In this document: one piece after another, positions 12,201 to 19,950 of the stretch | Layout of the letters: every line of letters begins with the position of its first letter | Position numbering within the stretch: position 1 is the first letter of the stretch | Origin: Bolinopsis microptera | Taxonomy: Eukaryota > Ctenophora > Tentaculata > Lobata > Bolinopsidae | NCBI RefSeq assembly: GCF_026151205.1 | Contig: NC_087078.1 | Span: 15,703,118 to 15,767,117 of the forward strand | Length of the DNA stretch: 64,000 bases | Reading direction: 5' to 3' | Program-made: the position numbers and the translations under genes | The notes under the pieces: model-generated | Told to the model about the DNA's origin: nothing | The model's database searches: none | The model's input: the letters and a program-made list of their open reading frames with translations, nothing else

Positions 12201-15200
12201 AAAAATTCATTTTACTTTGTGCGATTTTAGGGATTTGTTAATGTCTGTGCACGGCGTTAGAATGGTCAAGAGCCTTTTTGTCAGGGGGATCTTAAAACTT
12301 TATTCAGAGTTTTATAAAAAAAGCACTTGATACTTTCAAAAGAATGAAGAACGGGCTCAGGGCTATTGGTCGTAACAAAAGTTACTTAAAATATTGTGTT
12401 ATGTTTATTGGTAGACTTGTTATTGGCCAGTCATCAGCTGTAAGCCGAGCAGACACGTACACTTCACATGATACAGACAGATCAACTTAGAACATGTAAA
12501 CATAGTGATTTAACACAGCCGTCACAGCATTAATGTTCAGCAGTTGTTTCACAGAGTTTCACTGATGAAGCGGTCCAGCAATCAGCAGCGATACAATATA
12601 AATATATATTGTATAATAGTGAAGTGAACTGTCTCTACAGCCGACTGTAAATAAAATTATACAATAACATAGTACTTTAAATATAATATTATAATTATGC
12701 GTTATATCATAATAATGCGCTACTTTTATTTTACGGCTTGGACAAAGGATCATACATAGTTACACGTTTAAGAAGTCCACCAAGAGTTATTCATCTGTGC
12801 TATTCATCTTTATCAAGCAATGAGCCGCAGGTTACTATTTAATGTGGCCAGGGTTGGAATAAAACCAGGTTAAAAGTTCCCATCTCATTACATATTCAGT
12901 TATTATTCTCTCAGTAAATTCGATTGTTTGCAGTTTTTAAGTAAATTATTATATAAGTTTATGGGAAGATCAGGATGGCCGGAGATGGAGACAATGAAAT
13001 GAAACAAATGTGCAATATAGAATCAGAAGTTGATGAACTGTACTCCTCTACACCAGATTTCACAGATTTTCACACAAAAGCTTCGATTAAATAATTATAT
13101 TTGATTCACTAATTATAACATGAGTCTGTGTCTGATAAACCAGAGACTTTTGTAAGCTTATTATTTAAACCGTGGTTTGTGAGCGCCACAATAAATTCAA
13201 CGAAATTATAATTTCGGACAAAGCAATGTGTGTCGCTTTGATTAAATAATGATTATTATTGATTAGATCAAGCCAGGCCGTCCTTGATTTTGTATTGTTG
13301 TTCGTCCTTTGTTCGTTCAATTAAACTCCCAACAATGAACAATGCTATGATTAAAATATCAATACTGTTTTCGCTATCTATTGTACTGTATTATTGATTA
13401 TCGGTTGAGTCTAGCCGAATAATGATTGGTTTTGAGAGAGATGCACGTACGTTTTATTATTAAGTCGCCTGACCAGAACCAGAAACCTCACCCTACTTTC
13501 TCTTATTATAATTTATGAAGAGATAATAGGGCGAGGTTTCTGGTTGCACGCTTCGAAATTAAAAATATACCCAAAGAAGATGTAGAATGTAGTTTTAAAT
13601 CATTCAAGTGAGACTGAGTATGGAAGTACTTCCAAATCAGTTCAGATTAAAACATTCACTTTTAAAACATTTTATATTTGATAATGCTCTAACAAGTGGG
13701 TAACTTACCATATTTTGGCGCCCCAGCTGAATTTTTTGGCGCTCCTACAAAAAAATTTTAAGGTCCTAAAAAAACTTTTTCCGTAAAAAAGACCAAATAT
13801 ACGGTAAAAAGCGCCCCCCTTTTGAATGACATGACAATATTTTTATTATGTTAATTTTCTTCAGCTCAAAGGGTAGAGCTTATAACTCTAAAAATATAGC
13901 AGTGGTTTCTATGGCAGCACATTATATGTGAAAGAAGTATGTACGCGTGTACAAATTTATGTACATAATACAGTACATTAAGTATAATTGATACGCATTC
14001 CAGGAATAACAAGATTTGAAGTATATAAAAATATGCACATAATCGTTAGAACATAAAGTTGAACATTTGACGGTGCCCTGTTAAAACTATGTGTATGTGT
14101 ATGTTGTATGTCATGTCATCGATCCAAAACAAACCAGCAATGACAGTAAACATTTATGCAGTAAAATAGTTTGAAATAATGCAGTGATTTAATATCAGAA
14201 CTTAAAAAGAAGAAGTTAAACCCCTTAGTTATCACTTTTTGCCGGTGCTCTATCCGATTAAATTCACATATATTACATAAACACATTATAATAATAGGTA
14301 TGATATAACATACATGTACATAGTTTAATAGTACAAACTTGTATTGCATGATGGAATCACTCAGAAATTGGCTTCGATCAACTTTAGTTAAAGAAGAAGC
14401 TAAAGAAGCACACAAATTTGCGATTTAAAGCTTTCAAAATTTACATTACCGAGTACCGACTAAAGATATAGAACAGAGGTTTCGAAAGATGATTATACGC
14501 GACACGGCGAGCCTTAACCCTGGTTCTGCGAACTTAGGAACCAAAACAAATGAATGTTTTAACCGTTAAATAAACTTACTTGGTTTAAAGCAGGTTTATC
14601 CTCGTCTTCAGTTTCAGGCAGGATAAACGGAACATCTGGTGTGACAATAGGGAACTTGGTGAGGGCTGTCTTCTGTATGTTCTCCTGCTTGACAATGCTA
14701 TAAAGGGACTGGGTGTGGGGGTGGGACGCTATCTGTATCAGCGACCATAGCACCTCCTGATCCTTTGGTTCTCTGAAACACAAATAGAGGAATTATTTAA
14801 TAATACTTCGTGGCTAATAAACAGTGGCATTAACAGTGGCATTAAATATGAAGTTATACAATTTGTTGTATAGTACACTTGGTTAGTAATGCAGGAGTAA
14901 TGCTCTGATGACTGATGGGAAGGTGAGCCATGTTTGTTTTGACACGTGAAATTTGTTCATGAGTATGAATTTTTGCTGCTGGAAGCTTGTAGAGTGTCAC
15001 ACGCTCACCTATCTGATATTCGTAGCCCATTTTAAAACATGAGATAATATTTTGACAGATTTTAAGCTTGATAAAGTTTAACAAGACGATGACAAAATAT
15101 ACATGATGAGGTCACGTATAAGTTCAATGTGACAATGCTTGTCATAGTCAATAATCATCTGTATTGAATGAATTTGTTACACATTTCATCAATCATTGAA

Positions 15201-15709
15201 CCAGCTATAAAACGAACTGCAATTAAATATTAATTGTAATATATCATATAGATGATACTGCTTACGTTACCATGCGCACCGTGCAGTAACGGAATTCTTG
15301 TATAAAGGTAAATTCAATTCCTAATTTCCAAGTAGGATGAAGTTTCGATTTACACTGAACACAACATATTATATAATACATGTCATGTACATTGTACATT
15401 GACACTTTTGGGATCTGAGAAACTCCCACTAAATTGGGATTCCCGTTATCCCATTATCGGGATTAAACTTGATTAGTATGATCAATGATCTTGGCATTAA
15501 ATTCAACTTCTAAGTTGCAGCATAGATGGAAATCAAGGGCTCACCCAAAAAACAGGAGTCATTACTTAGTTTCAGCATTGAAGCCCAGCAATGTGTATAA
15601 ATATACAATATACAAGCAATTTGTATAAATATACTACAAAATTTAAATACAAATACCTCTTGTTTGGGTCAGATAAAACGTTAGCACGTTTTATCTTCTT
15701 TTCTTCCAT
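149..15709 (-). CDS. MYCBP2: MYCBP2/Highwire/RPM-1 ortholog, 5' part (15 coding exons, continues off left edge)
   Basis: Giant RING E3 ubiquitin ligase of neurons (family knowledge); its N-terminal third, present here, carries RCC1-like repeats. I chained 15 exons with GT/AG sites and matching phases: 15709-15657, 14772-14580, 9202-9052, 8904-8750, 8479-8378, 8189-8094, 7957-7804, 7457-7248, 7139-7072, 6900-6812, 6585-6476, 3442-3281, 2329-2168, 1729-1576 and 285-149, about 665 codons. Recognisable segments in human order are DLYKFTSGISGSL, DKWVEFPIG, GQLYMFG, ALGHNHAAIL, GSNTQGQCGRN, CGECTGYGAGC and ECGCGAGDSGCSICGCCKTC. The last two are the cysteine-rich insert that sits inside the RCC1 domain of MYCBP2 proteins and sets them apart from HERC or RCC1. 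The PHR and RING domains would lie beyond position 1. The exon 5/6 junction is the least certain boundary. Confidence 0.93.
439..1141. repeat. Telomere-like GGTAAG satellite in a MYCBP2 intron
   Basis: About 700 bp of head-to-tail GGTAAG hexamers, a permutation of TAAGGG rather than the canonical animal TTAGGG. Interruptions recur (GGTTAGGACTAGGATTATAG and GGACTAAGAGTAAGAG) and give a second-order period. The last 40 bp drift toward GTTAGGGTTAGGG. It lies between MYCBP2 exons 14 and 15, so it is interstitial and not a chromosome end. Confidence 0.93.
1576..1729 (-). CDS. MYCBP2: MYCBP2 exon 14 (cysteine-rich insert, part 1)
   Basis: Acceptor GTGTCCTCAG, or an in-frame alternative 9 bp upstream; donor GTAAGT. 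An acidic run (EEEESDSDDG) precedes MCEPGTHVWRNILCMICFFC and GECTGYGAGCCRNGEPGRDPG. The human protein has the same order: acidic stretch, CPPGMHKW, CTVCGDCTGYGASC. Phase 1 in, phase 2 out. Confidence 0.92.
1793..2040. repeat. ACGT-rich direct/inverted repeat cluster
   Basis: The block CTAGACGGCACGTA occurs at about 1821 and 1883, with inverted partners around 1911-1930 (TACGTGACGTCTAGC) and further GTACTGCA motifs. It looks like a decayed foldback element. It abuts the mariner-type MITE and lies in the MYCBP2 intron. Confidence 0.6.
2043..2153. mobile_element. Mariner/Tc1-type MITE with TA duplication
   Basis: Terminal inverted repeats YAGGGTGTCCCA face each other and both ends are flanked by TA (2041-2042, 2154-2155). 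The interior is itself a palindrome (GAAAATTAGGAGGGTTTTC against its complement). At 111 bp it is non-autonomous. It ends 14 bp from the donor-side edge of MYCBP2 exon 13. Confidence 0.85.
2168..2329 (-). CDS. MYCBP2: MYCBP2 exon 13 (RCC1-like repeat)
   Basis: Encodes SVVSVKSVALGHNHAAILTT, AGTVYTMGSNTQGQCGRN, matching the human AMGKAHTCVLMKNGEVWTFG and NNKGQCGRD. The acceptor is a tandem CAGCAG (NAGNAG), so use of 2326 or 2329 would change the protein by one alanine. Donor GTACTC. Confidence 0.94.
2640..3275. repeat. Degenerate tandem duplication (period about 390 bp)
   Basis: Intronic blocks near 2680-2880 and 3045-3270 share the order of motifs: ATAGACTTTC/ATAAACTTTC, CGTCACGCA, a run of GACTGA, TCAACAAGTAA, TAAAACTC and a closing ACCACT-TGAGC block. 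The second copy ends at the exon 12 donor and duplicates the end of that exon. Confidence 0.5.
3281..3442 (-). CDS. MYCBP2: MYCBP2 exon 12 (RCC1-like repeat)
   Basis: Acceptor CACTACAG, donor GTGAGT. A lysine-rich linker (SKPKKKPTPSKPKLIDRI) precedes VVGCAAGNTTSAFVTECGQL and YMFG, the human CNNGSSSVISKDGELYMFG repeat. The last 35 bp of the exon has a degenerate duplicate just downstream in the intron (3240-3265). Confidence 0.92.
4142..5293 (+). CDS. Nested coiled-coil protein gene, 3' part, in a MYCBP2 intron
   Basis: Not recognised. Three exons on the plus strand join in phase. 4142-4175 (acceptor TTTTAACAG, donor GTGAGA) gives NYYKQRHIATM. 4534-4635 (acceptor CATCTCAG, donor GTAAGT) gives GFYKLKGIKDRSNRLDDCAK and onward. 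4823-5293 (acceptor GTACTGCAG) ends in a stop. The last exon has a strong Glu/Lys/Gln coiled coil (KIQERELNQRNSMLSEYLQK, EQERKELEELQRQE), then a basic Arg/Ser-rich tail ending LPPLREELATNRR. If the gene does not extend upstream, an ATG at 4853 gives a 146-residue protein. The 5' exons were not found. It lies between MYCBP2 exons 12 and 11 on the opposite strand. A cytoskeletal or ciliary role is only a guess from the coiled coil. Confidence 0.6.
5294..6475. other. MYCBP2 intron, no gene seen
   Basis: After the nested gene's stop there is AT-rich sequence with a possible AATAAA polyadenylation signal near 5703. A short tandem duplication (TATTTCGAACTAGCAG, twice) lies at about 6400-6435. Nothing else supportable. 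Confidence 0.6.
6476..6585 (-). CDS. MYCBP2: MYCBP2 exon 11 (RCC1-like repeat)
   Basis: Acceptor CTCCGGACAG, donor GTGAGT. Encodes FTAIACPHQEKYVILLSEDG then KPYIAGHIKRGVDGDS, an RCC1-like repeat matching the human segment with LLVAEDGSIFFTG and KGEDGES. Phase 2 in, phase 1 out. Confidence 0.88.
6812..6900 (-). CDS. MYCBP2: MYCBP2 exon 10
   Basis: Acceptor AATTATTGCAG, donor GTAAAT (chosen over an upstream GTTAGC because only this one matches the next exon's phase 2). Encodes LKFRGNADEIGTGQGLIDKW then VEFPIGSVS, equivalent to the human GKWVELPITKS. Confidence 0.87.
7072..7139 (-). CDS. MYCBP2: MYCBP2 exon 9 (RCC1-like repeat)
   Basis: Acceptor CCGTTTCAG, donor GTAGGA. Encodes VKQDVMAISGTDSYTLTINM followed by DGK, the typical RCC1 pattern of a small-residue strand and then a polar DGK turn. 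68 bp, phase 1 in, phase 0 out. Confidence 0.84.
7248..7457 (-). CDS. MYCBP2: MYCBP2 exon 8
   Basis: Acceptor CACCTCCCCAG, donor GTTAGT. Encodes DIGQNTKCIADSGNLLLAQG and ends AVLAFGSTGCDSEKMCHAV. The FGSTGCDSEK portion matches the human STGFDEES stretch. Phase 1 in and out. Confidence 0.83.
7804..7957 (-). CDS. MYCBP2: MYCBP2 exon 7
   Basis: Acceptor TTTCTGTCAG, donor GTAATC. Encodes GKCVKKVSIPSTKLELISAT, then VLLAVKTGKLSRSVVSINKD. It corresponds to the human segment with GYLLYRD followed by AIRISPETL. Phase 0 in, phase 1 out. Confidence 0.85.
8094..8189 (-). CDS. MYCBP2: MYCBP2 exon 6
   Basis: Acceptor CACTGTGTTTCAG, donor GTAACT; 32 codons in phase 0. Encodes IRFSMASDGLHVFVYNSGDL and then YKFTSGISGSLL. 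This lines up with the human DGLYKIGSGYSGT segment, the first blade-like repeat of the RCC1-like domain. Confidence 0.88.
8378..8479 (-). CDS. MYCBP2: MYCBP2 exon 5 (3' boundary uncertain)
   Basis: Acceptor CCTTCTTCAG in phase 0; encodes TCGVLSDLQTRSLSRYRTDR onward. Two donors are possible. GTGATG after SNLTN (last base 8378) keeps phase 0 and joins cleanly to exon 6. GTAAGA (last base 8338) is a better consensus but leaves phase 1, which puts a stop in exon 6. I prefer the first on reading frame. A missed microexon is the alternative. Confidence 0.65.
8750..8904 (-). CDS. MYCBP2: MYCBP2 exon 4
   Basis: Acceptor TTAATTACAG, donor GTAAAG. Encodes a helical stretch including KTTFKVLLCVAILQNRADLI and ending KAKISDIE. 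Phase 1 in, phase 0 out. It corresponds to the helical repeat region before the RCC1-like domain. Confidence 0.83.
9052..9202 (-). CDS. MYCBP2: MYCBP2 exon 3
   Basis: Acceptor CCGTTTCAG, donor GTTTGT. Encodes ISVASLHSVFELLRQVSLSA and a Ser/Thr-rich continuation. This matches the N-terminal helical region of MYCBP2, where the human protein has a SLQALLNVL-type helix. Phase 0 in, phase 1 out. Confidence 0.82.
11405..11478 (-). mobile_element. tRNA-derived SINE head
   Basis: Read on the minus strand, an A-box-like TGTGAGTTGGTGGGG (11453-11467) is followed about 30 bp later by a perfect B box, GAGTTCGAACCC (11415-11426). That is the spacing of an internal pol III promoter. The arms do not fold as a functional tRNA, so this is a SINE or tRNA pseudogene. 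Confidence 0.65.
12975..13094 (+). other. Short ORF (39 codons), doubtful
   Basis: ATG in the good context AGGATGG opens MAGDGDNEMKQMCNIESEVD and ends FTDFHTKASIK then TAA. The acidic, low-hydrophobicity composition looks coding-like in an otherwise AT-rich intron. No family is recognised; it could be a first exon, a relic or chance. Confidence 0.25.
13478..13545. repeat. Short hairpin element
   Basis: Arms ACCAGAAACCTCACCCTA and its complement TAGGGCGAGGTTTCTGGT flank a short AT-rich centre that also pairs (CTCTTATT against AAGAGATAAT). About 68 bp; a small foldback or MITE remnant. Confidence 0.65.
14580..14772 (-). CDS. MYCBP2: MYCBP2 exon 2
   Basis: Acceptor TTTGTGTTTCAG, donor GTAAGT; 193 bp, entering in phase 2 and leaving in phase 0. 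It encodes REPKDQEVLWSLIQIASHPH and an acidic tail ending PETEDEDKPALNQ. It is strongly coding-like but not diagnostic on its own; the phase chain and the neighbouring exons place it. Confidence 0.8.
15657..15709 (-). CDS. MYCBP2: MYCBP2 exon 1 (start codon)
   Basis: ATG at 15709 opens MEEKKIKRANVLSDPNK, then donor GTATTT in phase 2. The acceptor of the next exon fits this phase exactly. The human N-terminus is much longer, so a further 5' exon cannot be excluded. The lysine-rich start resembles the basic stretch near the human N-terminus only loosely. Confidence 0.7.
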
Positions 15710-17573
15710 GTCAAACGTTCATTTGAAACTCTCATGTCATAGCTGGAATGATACATTATTTTAAAGATTTTGATATTTGAGAACTAACAAGAGATTGTAG
15801 AGAGGTGCAAAATATGAAAACTTCAGATTATCAGGCTAAATACAACATGAACAGTTTTAGCATAACACTCTGAAAGTGTAGAACTACCAATAATCATAAT
15901 TAACAACTACAGTTAAAACCCCTGATTTATAACACACTGTTTTACTGTAATCACTGATTTACTGTAAACCTGGACTGTGCAACAACAAACCACGTGACAT
16001 ACCGCGTGACAAACCACGTGACTGGGTGAATCACCCTGATGAACTGTTCTATTTTCCTTTCCCCAAAGTGTAGGGTAACTGAGGGTTTAATTGTATGTGA
16101 TTATGTATCAGTCAGACAATTTTTTAAGCTACTCAGTTATACACATTTCTAAGCTCATTTGTTGACAAAGGCTTTTGTGACACAAAGGAAAATATAACAA
16201 ATAATCCAAAATTATAATATTTCTCTATGCAAGAGGTGTGTATTGTGATGGGCGTGGCTGTCCTGCGGGAACTAGTGGGCACCCAGAGTCCAGAACCTCC
16301 TCAAAAGTTCGGTCAGAGGCCCTAGTTTGTTGGTCAATTGCTATCTTGAAATCAAATTTCACAAAAAAATCAGGGTGATGTGTTGGAATAATTTAGAAAT
16401 ATTATATTATGCTAGTTAAAAAATAAATTGAATTTGTGGAATTCAATTTTATTTTGAGGTGCTGTAAAGCATTATACACTGGCCAGTGTTTGAGTGGAAA
16501 TCTGGGCTCTTATAGTAGGCTGTACATTGTTTGTTCACAGAGATAATTGAATGGATTGCTCTTGCTGTGGCAGTAAATTTGGTAGAGTTTTATTTGAGAG
16601 CAAACCGGAAAGTCAGTGATATTTTTGGGATGGATGTTACATTTTTTCCTAACTGAGGAGTAGAGTAAACAGTCAGTTAAAACATGATTTTCGTCCTCAA
16701 TAAGCTCAAGCCCCTTGCTGAAAAAGAAGTAAGTGTACCATCGATCTTGTCTTGGTACTAGGGGGTTTCGTATCGGCCCCTCTCAATGTACAGGTTGTGG
16801 CAGCTAATACGAAACCTTCTTAAGCTTTTAAGAGCATCAGGGATCTTCACTACTCCTAAATATGTTTCTGGTTCAAAGTCATGTTTAATTTGATTGTAGA
16901 ATTCTAATTTTGGCGAGGTCTTATTAATGCTTTGTAGATAGCTCTAATCACAGATTTCTCCCAAATATTCAAATTTCTTACAATCTAATATACCCTTTTA
17001 ACTTTAGCTATCGAATCTTCAATCTGTTCATTCCAAATGAAAGCAACTCCATCATCTCCACTAATAGAATAATCTGGGGTTGTAAATAAAGTCTAAATGC
17101 ATAGCTGAACATCTTGTAGGATTGAACTGTAAAAGTCACATGCTTTTATTTCACACATTTCTAGTTCCTTTGCATATTTAATTACAGCATAAAATGTCAT
17201 ACTGAAATGCATTTCGTATAAGTTTAAGGTCATCAGAAAATAATTCGATATAATTATACAAATTATTTTCGCAATAACCATAAGTCCTTTGGTCCCAATC
17301 GCAAATCGATACTCATACATCATACTATAAAAATATTGATTCACAATTATTCATATTTGTTTATATCCCTTGCATTTGCATTTTTACCATGCTGTAAGAT
17401 ATTTTTACCATGCTGTAAAATATCTGCAAAATATTATTTCACAACCGTCAACGCGTCCAACACCAACTCAGCTCGGCACACGTTTTGATAGTAAATAAAT
17501 TTACAAGTACAATGATCATACTTTTTAATTTATTACATGCATGATAATTAATGATGCCATTTTGGTTGTAGCG
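15710..17573. other. Intergenic/upstream region of MYCBP2
   Basis: No gene is seen. It should hold the MYCBP2 promoter and 5' UTR. Two CACGTG E-boxes lie at 15991 and 16015. A short imperfect palindrome around GGTTTCGTAT/ATACGAAACC lies at 16764-16827. Confidence 0.55.
15989..16023. promoter_or_regulatory. Paired E-box (CACGTG) cluster upstream of MYCBP2
   Basis: Two ACCACGTGAC sites 24 bp apart enclose a third imperfect copy (ACCGCGTGAC), about 285-310 bp upstream of the MYCBP2 ATG. CACGTG is the core site for USF/MYC/TFEB-type bHLH factors. The regulatory role is inferred from position and repetition. Confidence 0.4.
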
Positions 17574-17581
17574 TGATGCAC

Positions 17582-17801
17582 TTGTATCACGTGGTGACCC
17601 CCACGGTCGCTATACACTATACTGTATCGTCTTCGACGATACAGGGGGAGCCGCGCACTTCGTGCGCGGCGGGTCATACAACGTATGACAATGCAACTTG
17701 TCATACGTTGTATGACCCGCCGCGCACGAAGTGCGCGGCTCCCCTGTATCGTCGAAGACGATACTATAGTGAAGCGACAGTGGGGTCACCACGTGATACA
17801 A
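17582..17801. mobile_element. Hairpin MITE, head-to-head double copy, 8-bp TSD
   Basis: Flanked by perfect direct repeats TGATGCAC (17574-17581 and 17802-17809). The 220 bp consist of two inverted units (17582-17691 and 17698-17801) around a 6-bp centre. The outer ends are TTGTATCACGTGG and its complement. Each unit holds three perfect hairpins with 3-nt loops: stems CTGTATCGTC, GCCGCGCAC and GTCATAC. The 8-bp duplication points to a hAT- or P-like transposase acting in trans. No protein is encoded. Confidence 0.88.
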
Positions 17802-17960
17802 TGATGCACTACTGAGCCAGCCGCGCGCATCAAATAATTATCTGCGCGCATCAAATAATTATCTGTTTTAATACTTTCAACACTACTATATAACAAATAA
17901 TTTGAGGACCCGAAACCGCTGAGCAGTCTCTATCTTGAACTTGCTCAACCCCATCTCACT

Positions 17961-18989
17961 TTGAGAATGGTGGAATCCGGTCAAACCGATCAACAGCCAG
18001 TGGGGCTGGGTACCTCAAATTATGTCTTTCAGGAAGATAACAAAGGAAATGACAATGAAAGGCATGATTTGGGGTCCCAGATTAAAGACAATCAGACATC
18101 AGCCCCTGCTGCACCTGAATCCTCAGAAGCTGTTGCAGAGAACAGAACCCCTGAGGACTGTGAAGCAGACGTAAGCAGTTTTGTTTCATTTTGTACCAAT
18201 GCTTCAACACCTTTTGATACAATTCTTTTGGCCCATTCAAAAAACTTACGATCTGAAGTAGACAATATCAAACTGAACTTTTGTAGTACTTTGAAAGTAG
18301 AAGTAGACCAATTTGCAACGTTGACCCCTACAATCATCAAAAACTGTTCAACACTTAACAAATATACCCTGGCAGACGGCCTTCTGTCCCTACTTTCTCT
18401 GTCAGAGAAAGTATGTGCAGTAATAGGGGGTAAAAGGTTGTCTATCGGTGACAACCCCATCGATGAAGCAGCAGTTGCTTCTTCCGTAGCTGCTGACTCC
18501 ATTTCTGGAAATGCTACCCTCCATGAATCCCTTCAGGCTATTCAAAATAGCATTCTTAAGAGAGATAAGGTGCACAATGACACTCTCAAATCAATCAGTG
18601 GCCAGCTTAACACCCTGACTCTCTCCATTGATCAGTACATGAAACCATCAGATATGTCAACTCCAGATGTACCACGTAACACTGCATTTCCTTCTTTCCC
18701 AATAGGCCTTCCTAATATCAATATCGAAAAACCAGATCCTAAGATTGACTTACATACAGTGCAAAATCCTATAGACACCTCCATTGGTCACATTGAGTCA
18801 TTCACACCAGATTTTGTTGCCCAAGAACTTTCGGATAAACTCACTGAATACCTTGACACATTCAGTGAACAGTTTGATGCAAACTCAGAAAGAGGACATG
18901 GTGTCATAAGCTTTGGGGATGCATACAACTATCCAGGAGCCAAAGCTGCAAAACCTATATCCAAAAACATCCCTAGCCTGAACCCCTAA
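17961..18989 (+). CDS. CR1-like ORF1, N-terminal part
   Basis: 342 codons from an ATG in fair context. Rich in Ser, Thr, Asp and Asn, with no recognised fold; helical stretches (SEVDNIKLNFCSTLKVEVDQ) could mediate self-association, as in other LINE ORF1 proteins. It ends in CCC TAA after SLNP. Coding-like sequence continues at once in the -1 frame (LTELVSLIQAKFPESVINQC), so the stop reflects either a one-base indel in the CCCC run or a -1 frameshift site. Confidence 0.8.
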   Translation: MRMVESGQTDQQPVGLGTSNYVFQEDNKGNDNERHDLGSQIKDNQTSAPAAPESSEAVAENRTPEDCEADVSSFVSFCTNASTPFDTILLAHSKNLRSEVDNIKLNFCSTLKVEVDQFATLTPTIIKNCSTLNKYTLADGLLSLLSLSEKVCAVIGGKRLSIGDNPIDEAAVASSVAADSISGNATLHESLQAIQNSILKRDKVHNDTLKSISGQLNTLTLSIDQYMKPSDMSTPDVPRNTAFPSFPIGLPNINIEKPDPKIDLHTVQNPIDTSIGHIESFTPDFVAQELSDKLTEYLDTFSEQFDANSERGHGVISFGDAYNYPGAKAAKPISKNIPSLNP

Positions 18990-19237
18990 CTGAACTTGTT
19001 TCGCTCATCCAGGCCAAATTCCCTGAAAGTGTCATTAATCAGTGTTTAGTGAATCGCTACCTTGACGAGAAATCAGAGCTGCCGAAGCATTCGGACAACG
19101 AAGCCTCACTAATGTTTGATAGTAACATCTTCACTATATCACTAGGCAGTATAGTACCTGTGATGTTCTATTCAGTAAAATCGAAGGATCTGAAACCAAA
19201 ACTGTATCAGCTACTGGAAAAAGTCTATATGTTATGA
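18986..19237 (+). CDS. CR1-like ORF1, continuation in -1 frame
   Basis: Open from the end of the ORF1 N-terminal part. Encodes LTELVSLIQAKFPESVINQC, then LVNRYLDEKSELPKHSDNEA and ends LEKVYML. It has no ATG of its own near the start, so it is probably the C-terminus of ORF1. Its TGA stop overlaps the ATG of the next ORF (ATGA at 19234). Confidence 0.7.
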   Translation, partial: LTELVSLIQAKFPESVINQCLVNRYLDEKSELPKHSDNEASLMFDSNIFTISLGSIVPVMFYSVKSKDLKPKLYQLLEKVYML

Positions 19238-19950
19238 GTAAGCAATCTCAGTCTGTTTGGCAACATCAAATAGATCAATCTCCAACCACACGTGAGAAAA
19301 GATATAGTGTTACATTTCGTTATGTTACATCTAACAACGAAAATGCAACAATAATAATAGGAGACTCCAACACCAGATTCTTGAAATTCGGTAGTGGGAA
19401 AGGACGTTTCGGTCATAGAATGCCAGGGAAAATGGTAGAATGTTTTACTATTGATATGATTAACCCAAGTTTGTGTGAAGGTTACAGAAATATTTTTATT
19501 CATTGTGGAGTAAATGATATTAAGAAACGGAGCTCAAATATCGAGCAGTGTGCCAGTGATCTCAAGGTAAAACTTGATGATATATGTCGTAAATGTCCAT
19601 ACTCCAAGGTTACCGTTTCGCCAGTACTACCCACTAAGTTTGGCTGGTTGAACGAGAAAGCATTATATTTTAACAAACTTATATTTCAATATGTTGACAT
19701 GAACCCAAGGGTGGGAACTCTAGATTTTAATGAATTTGTTGGTGAAGATGGTAAACTAGCTGACCAGTTCGGTCGTTTCAAGGATAAAAGTGATGCCATC
19801 CATCTTGGGTCTACTGGTATCTTTAAGTTGTCTAGGCTAATAGTGGATAAAATACAGCGCAATCCAATAGATGGGCGCCAATTTAGTGATATTGCTAGGA
19901 GTAAAGTTGGGATGTTCAATTCACGTGTTCAAAGAGCTCCGAAACCATGA
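19234..19950 (+). CDS. CR1-like SGNH/GDSL esterase ORF
   Basis: 238 codons. SGNH-hydrolase landmarks in order: IIIGDSNTRFL near residue 43 (nucleophile Ser block), IFIHCGVNDIKK near residue 91 (GxND block), and SDAIHLGSTG near residue 187 (catalytic DxxH). The family hydrolyses acyl esters; the role in retrotransposition is unknown. Both its start and its stop sit in ATGA overlaps with the flanking ORFs. In other CR1 elements the esterase is often fused to ORF1, so a split here is possible. Confidence 0.88.
   Translation: MSKQSQSVWQHQIDQSPTTREKRYSVTFRYVTSNNENATIIIGDSNTRFLKFGSGKGRFGHRMPGKMVECFTIDMINPSLCEGYRNIFIHCGVNDIKKRSSNIEQCASDLKVKLDDICRKCPYSKVTVSPVLPTKFGWLNEKALYFNKLIFQYVDMNPRVGTLDFNEFVGEDGKLADQFGRFKDKSDAIHLGSTGIFKLSRLIVDKIQRNPIDGRQFSDIARSKVGMFNSRVQRAPKP

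Larger units (their letters stand above)
9203..14579. other. Large MYCBP2 intron
   Basis: A 5.4-kb intron between exons 3 and 2. It holds a tRNA-derived SINE on the minus strand (11.4 kb), a small hairpin element (13.48-13.55 kb) and one short plus-strand ORF (12975-13094). The rest is AT-rich with no coding signal I can support. Confidence 0.7.

Noticed and set aside
17573-17815. ORFs on both strands of the 17.6-kb MITE
   Set aside because: The element is a palindrome, so both strands translate to the same peptides; no coding signal.
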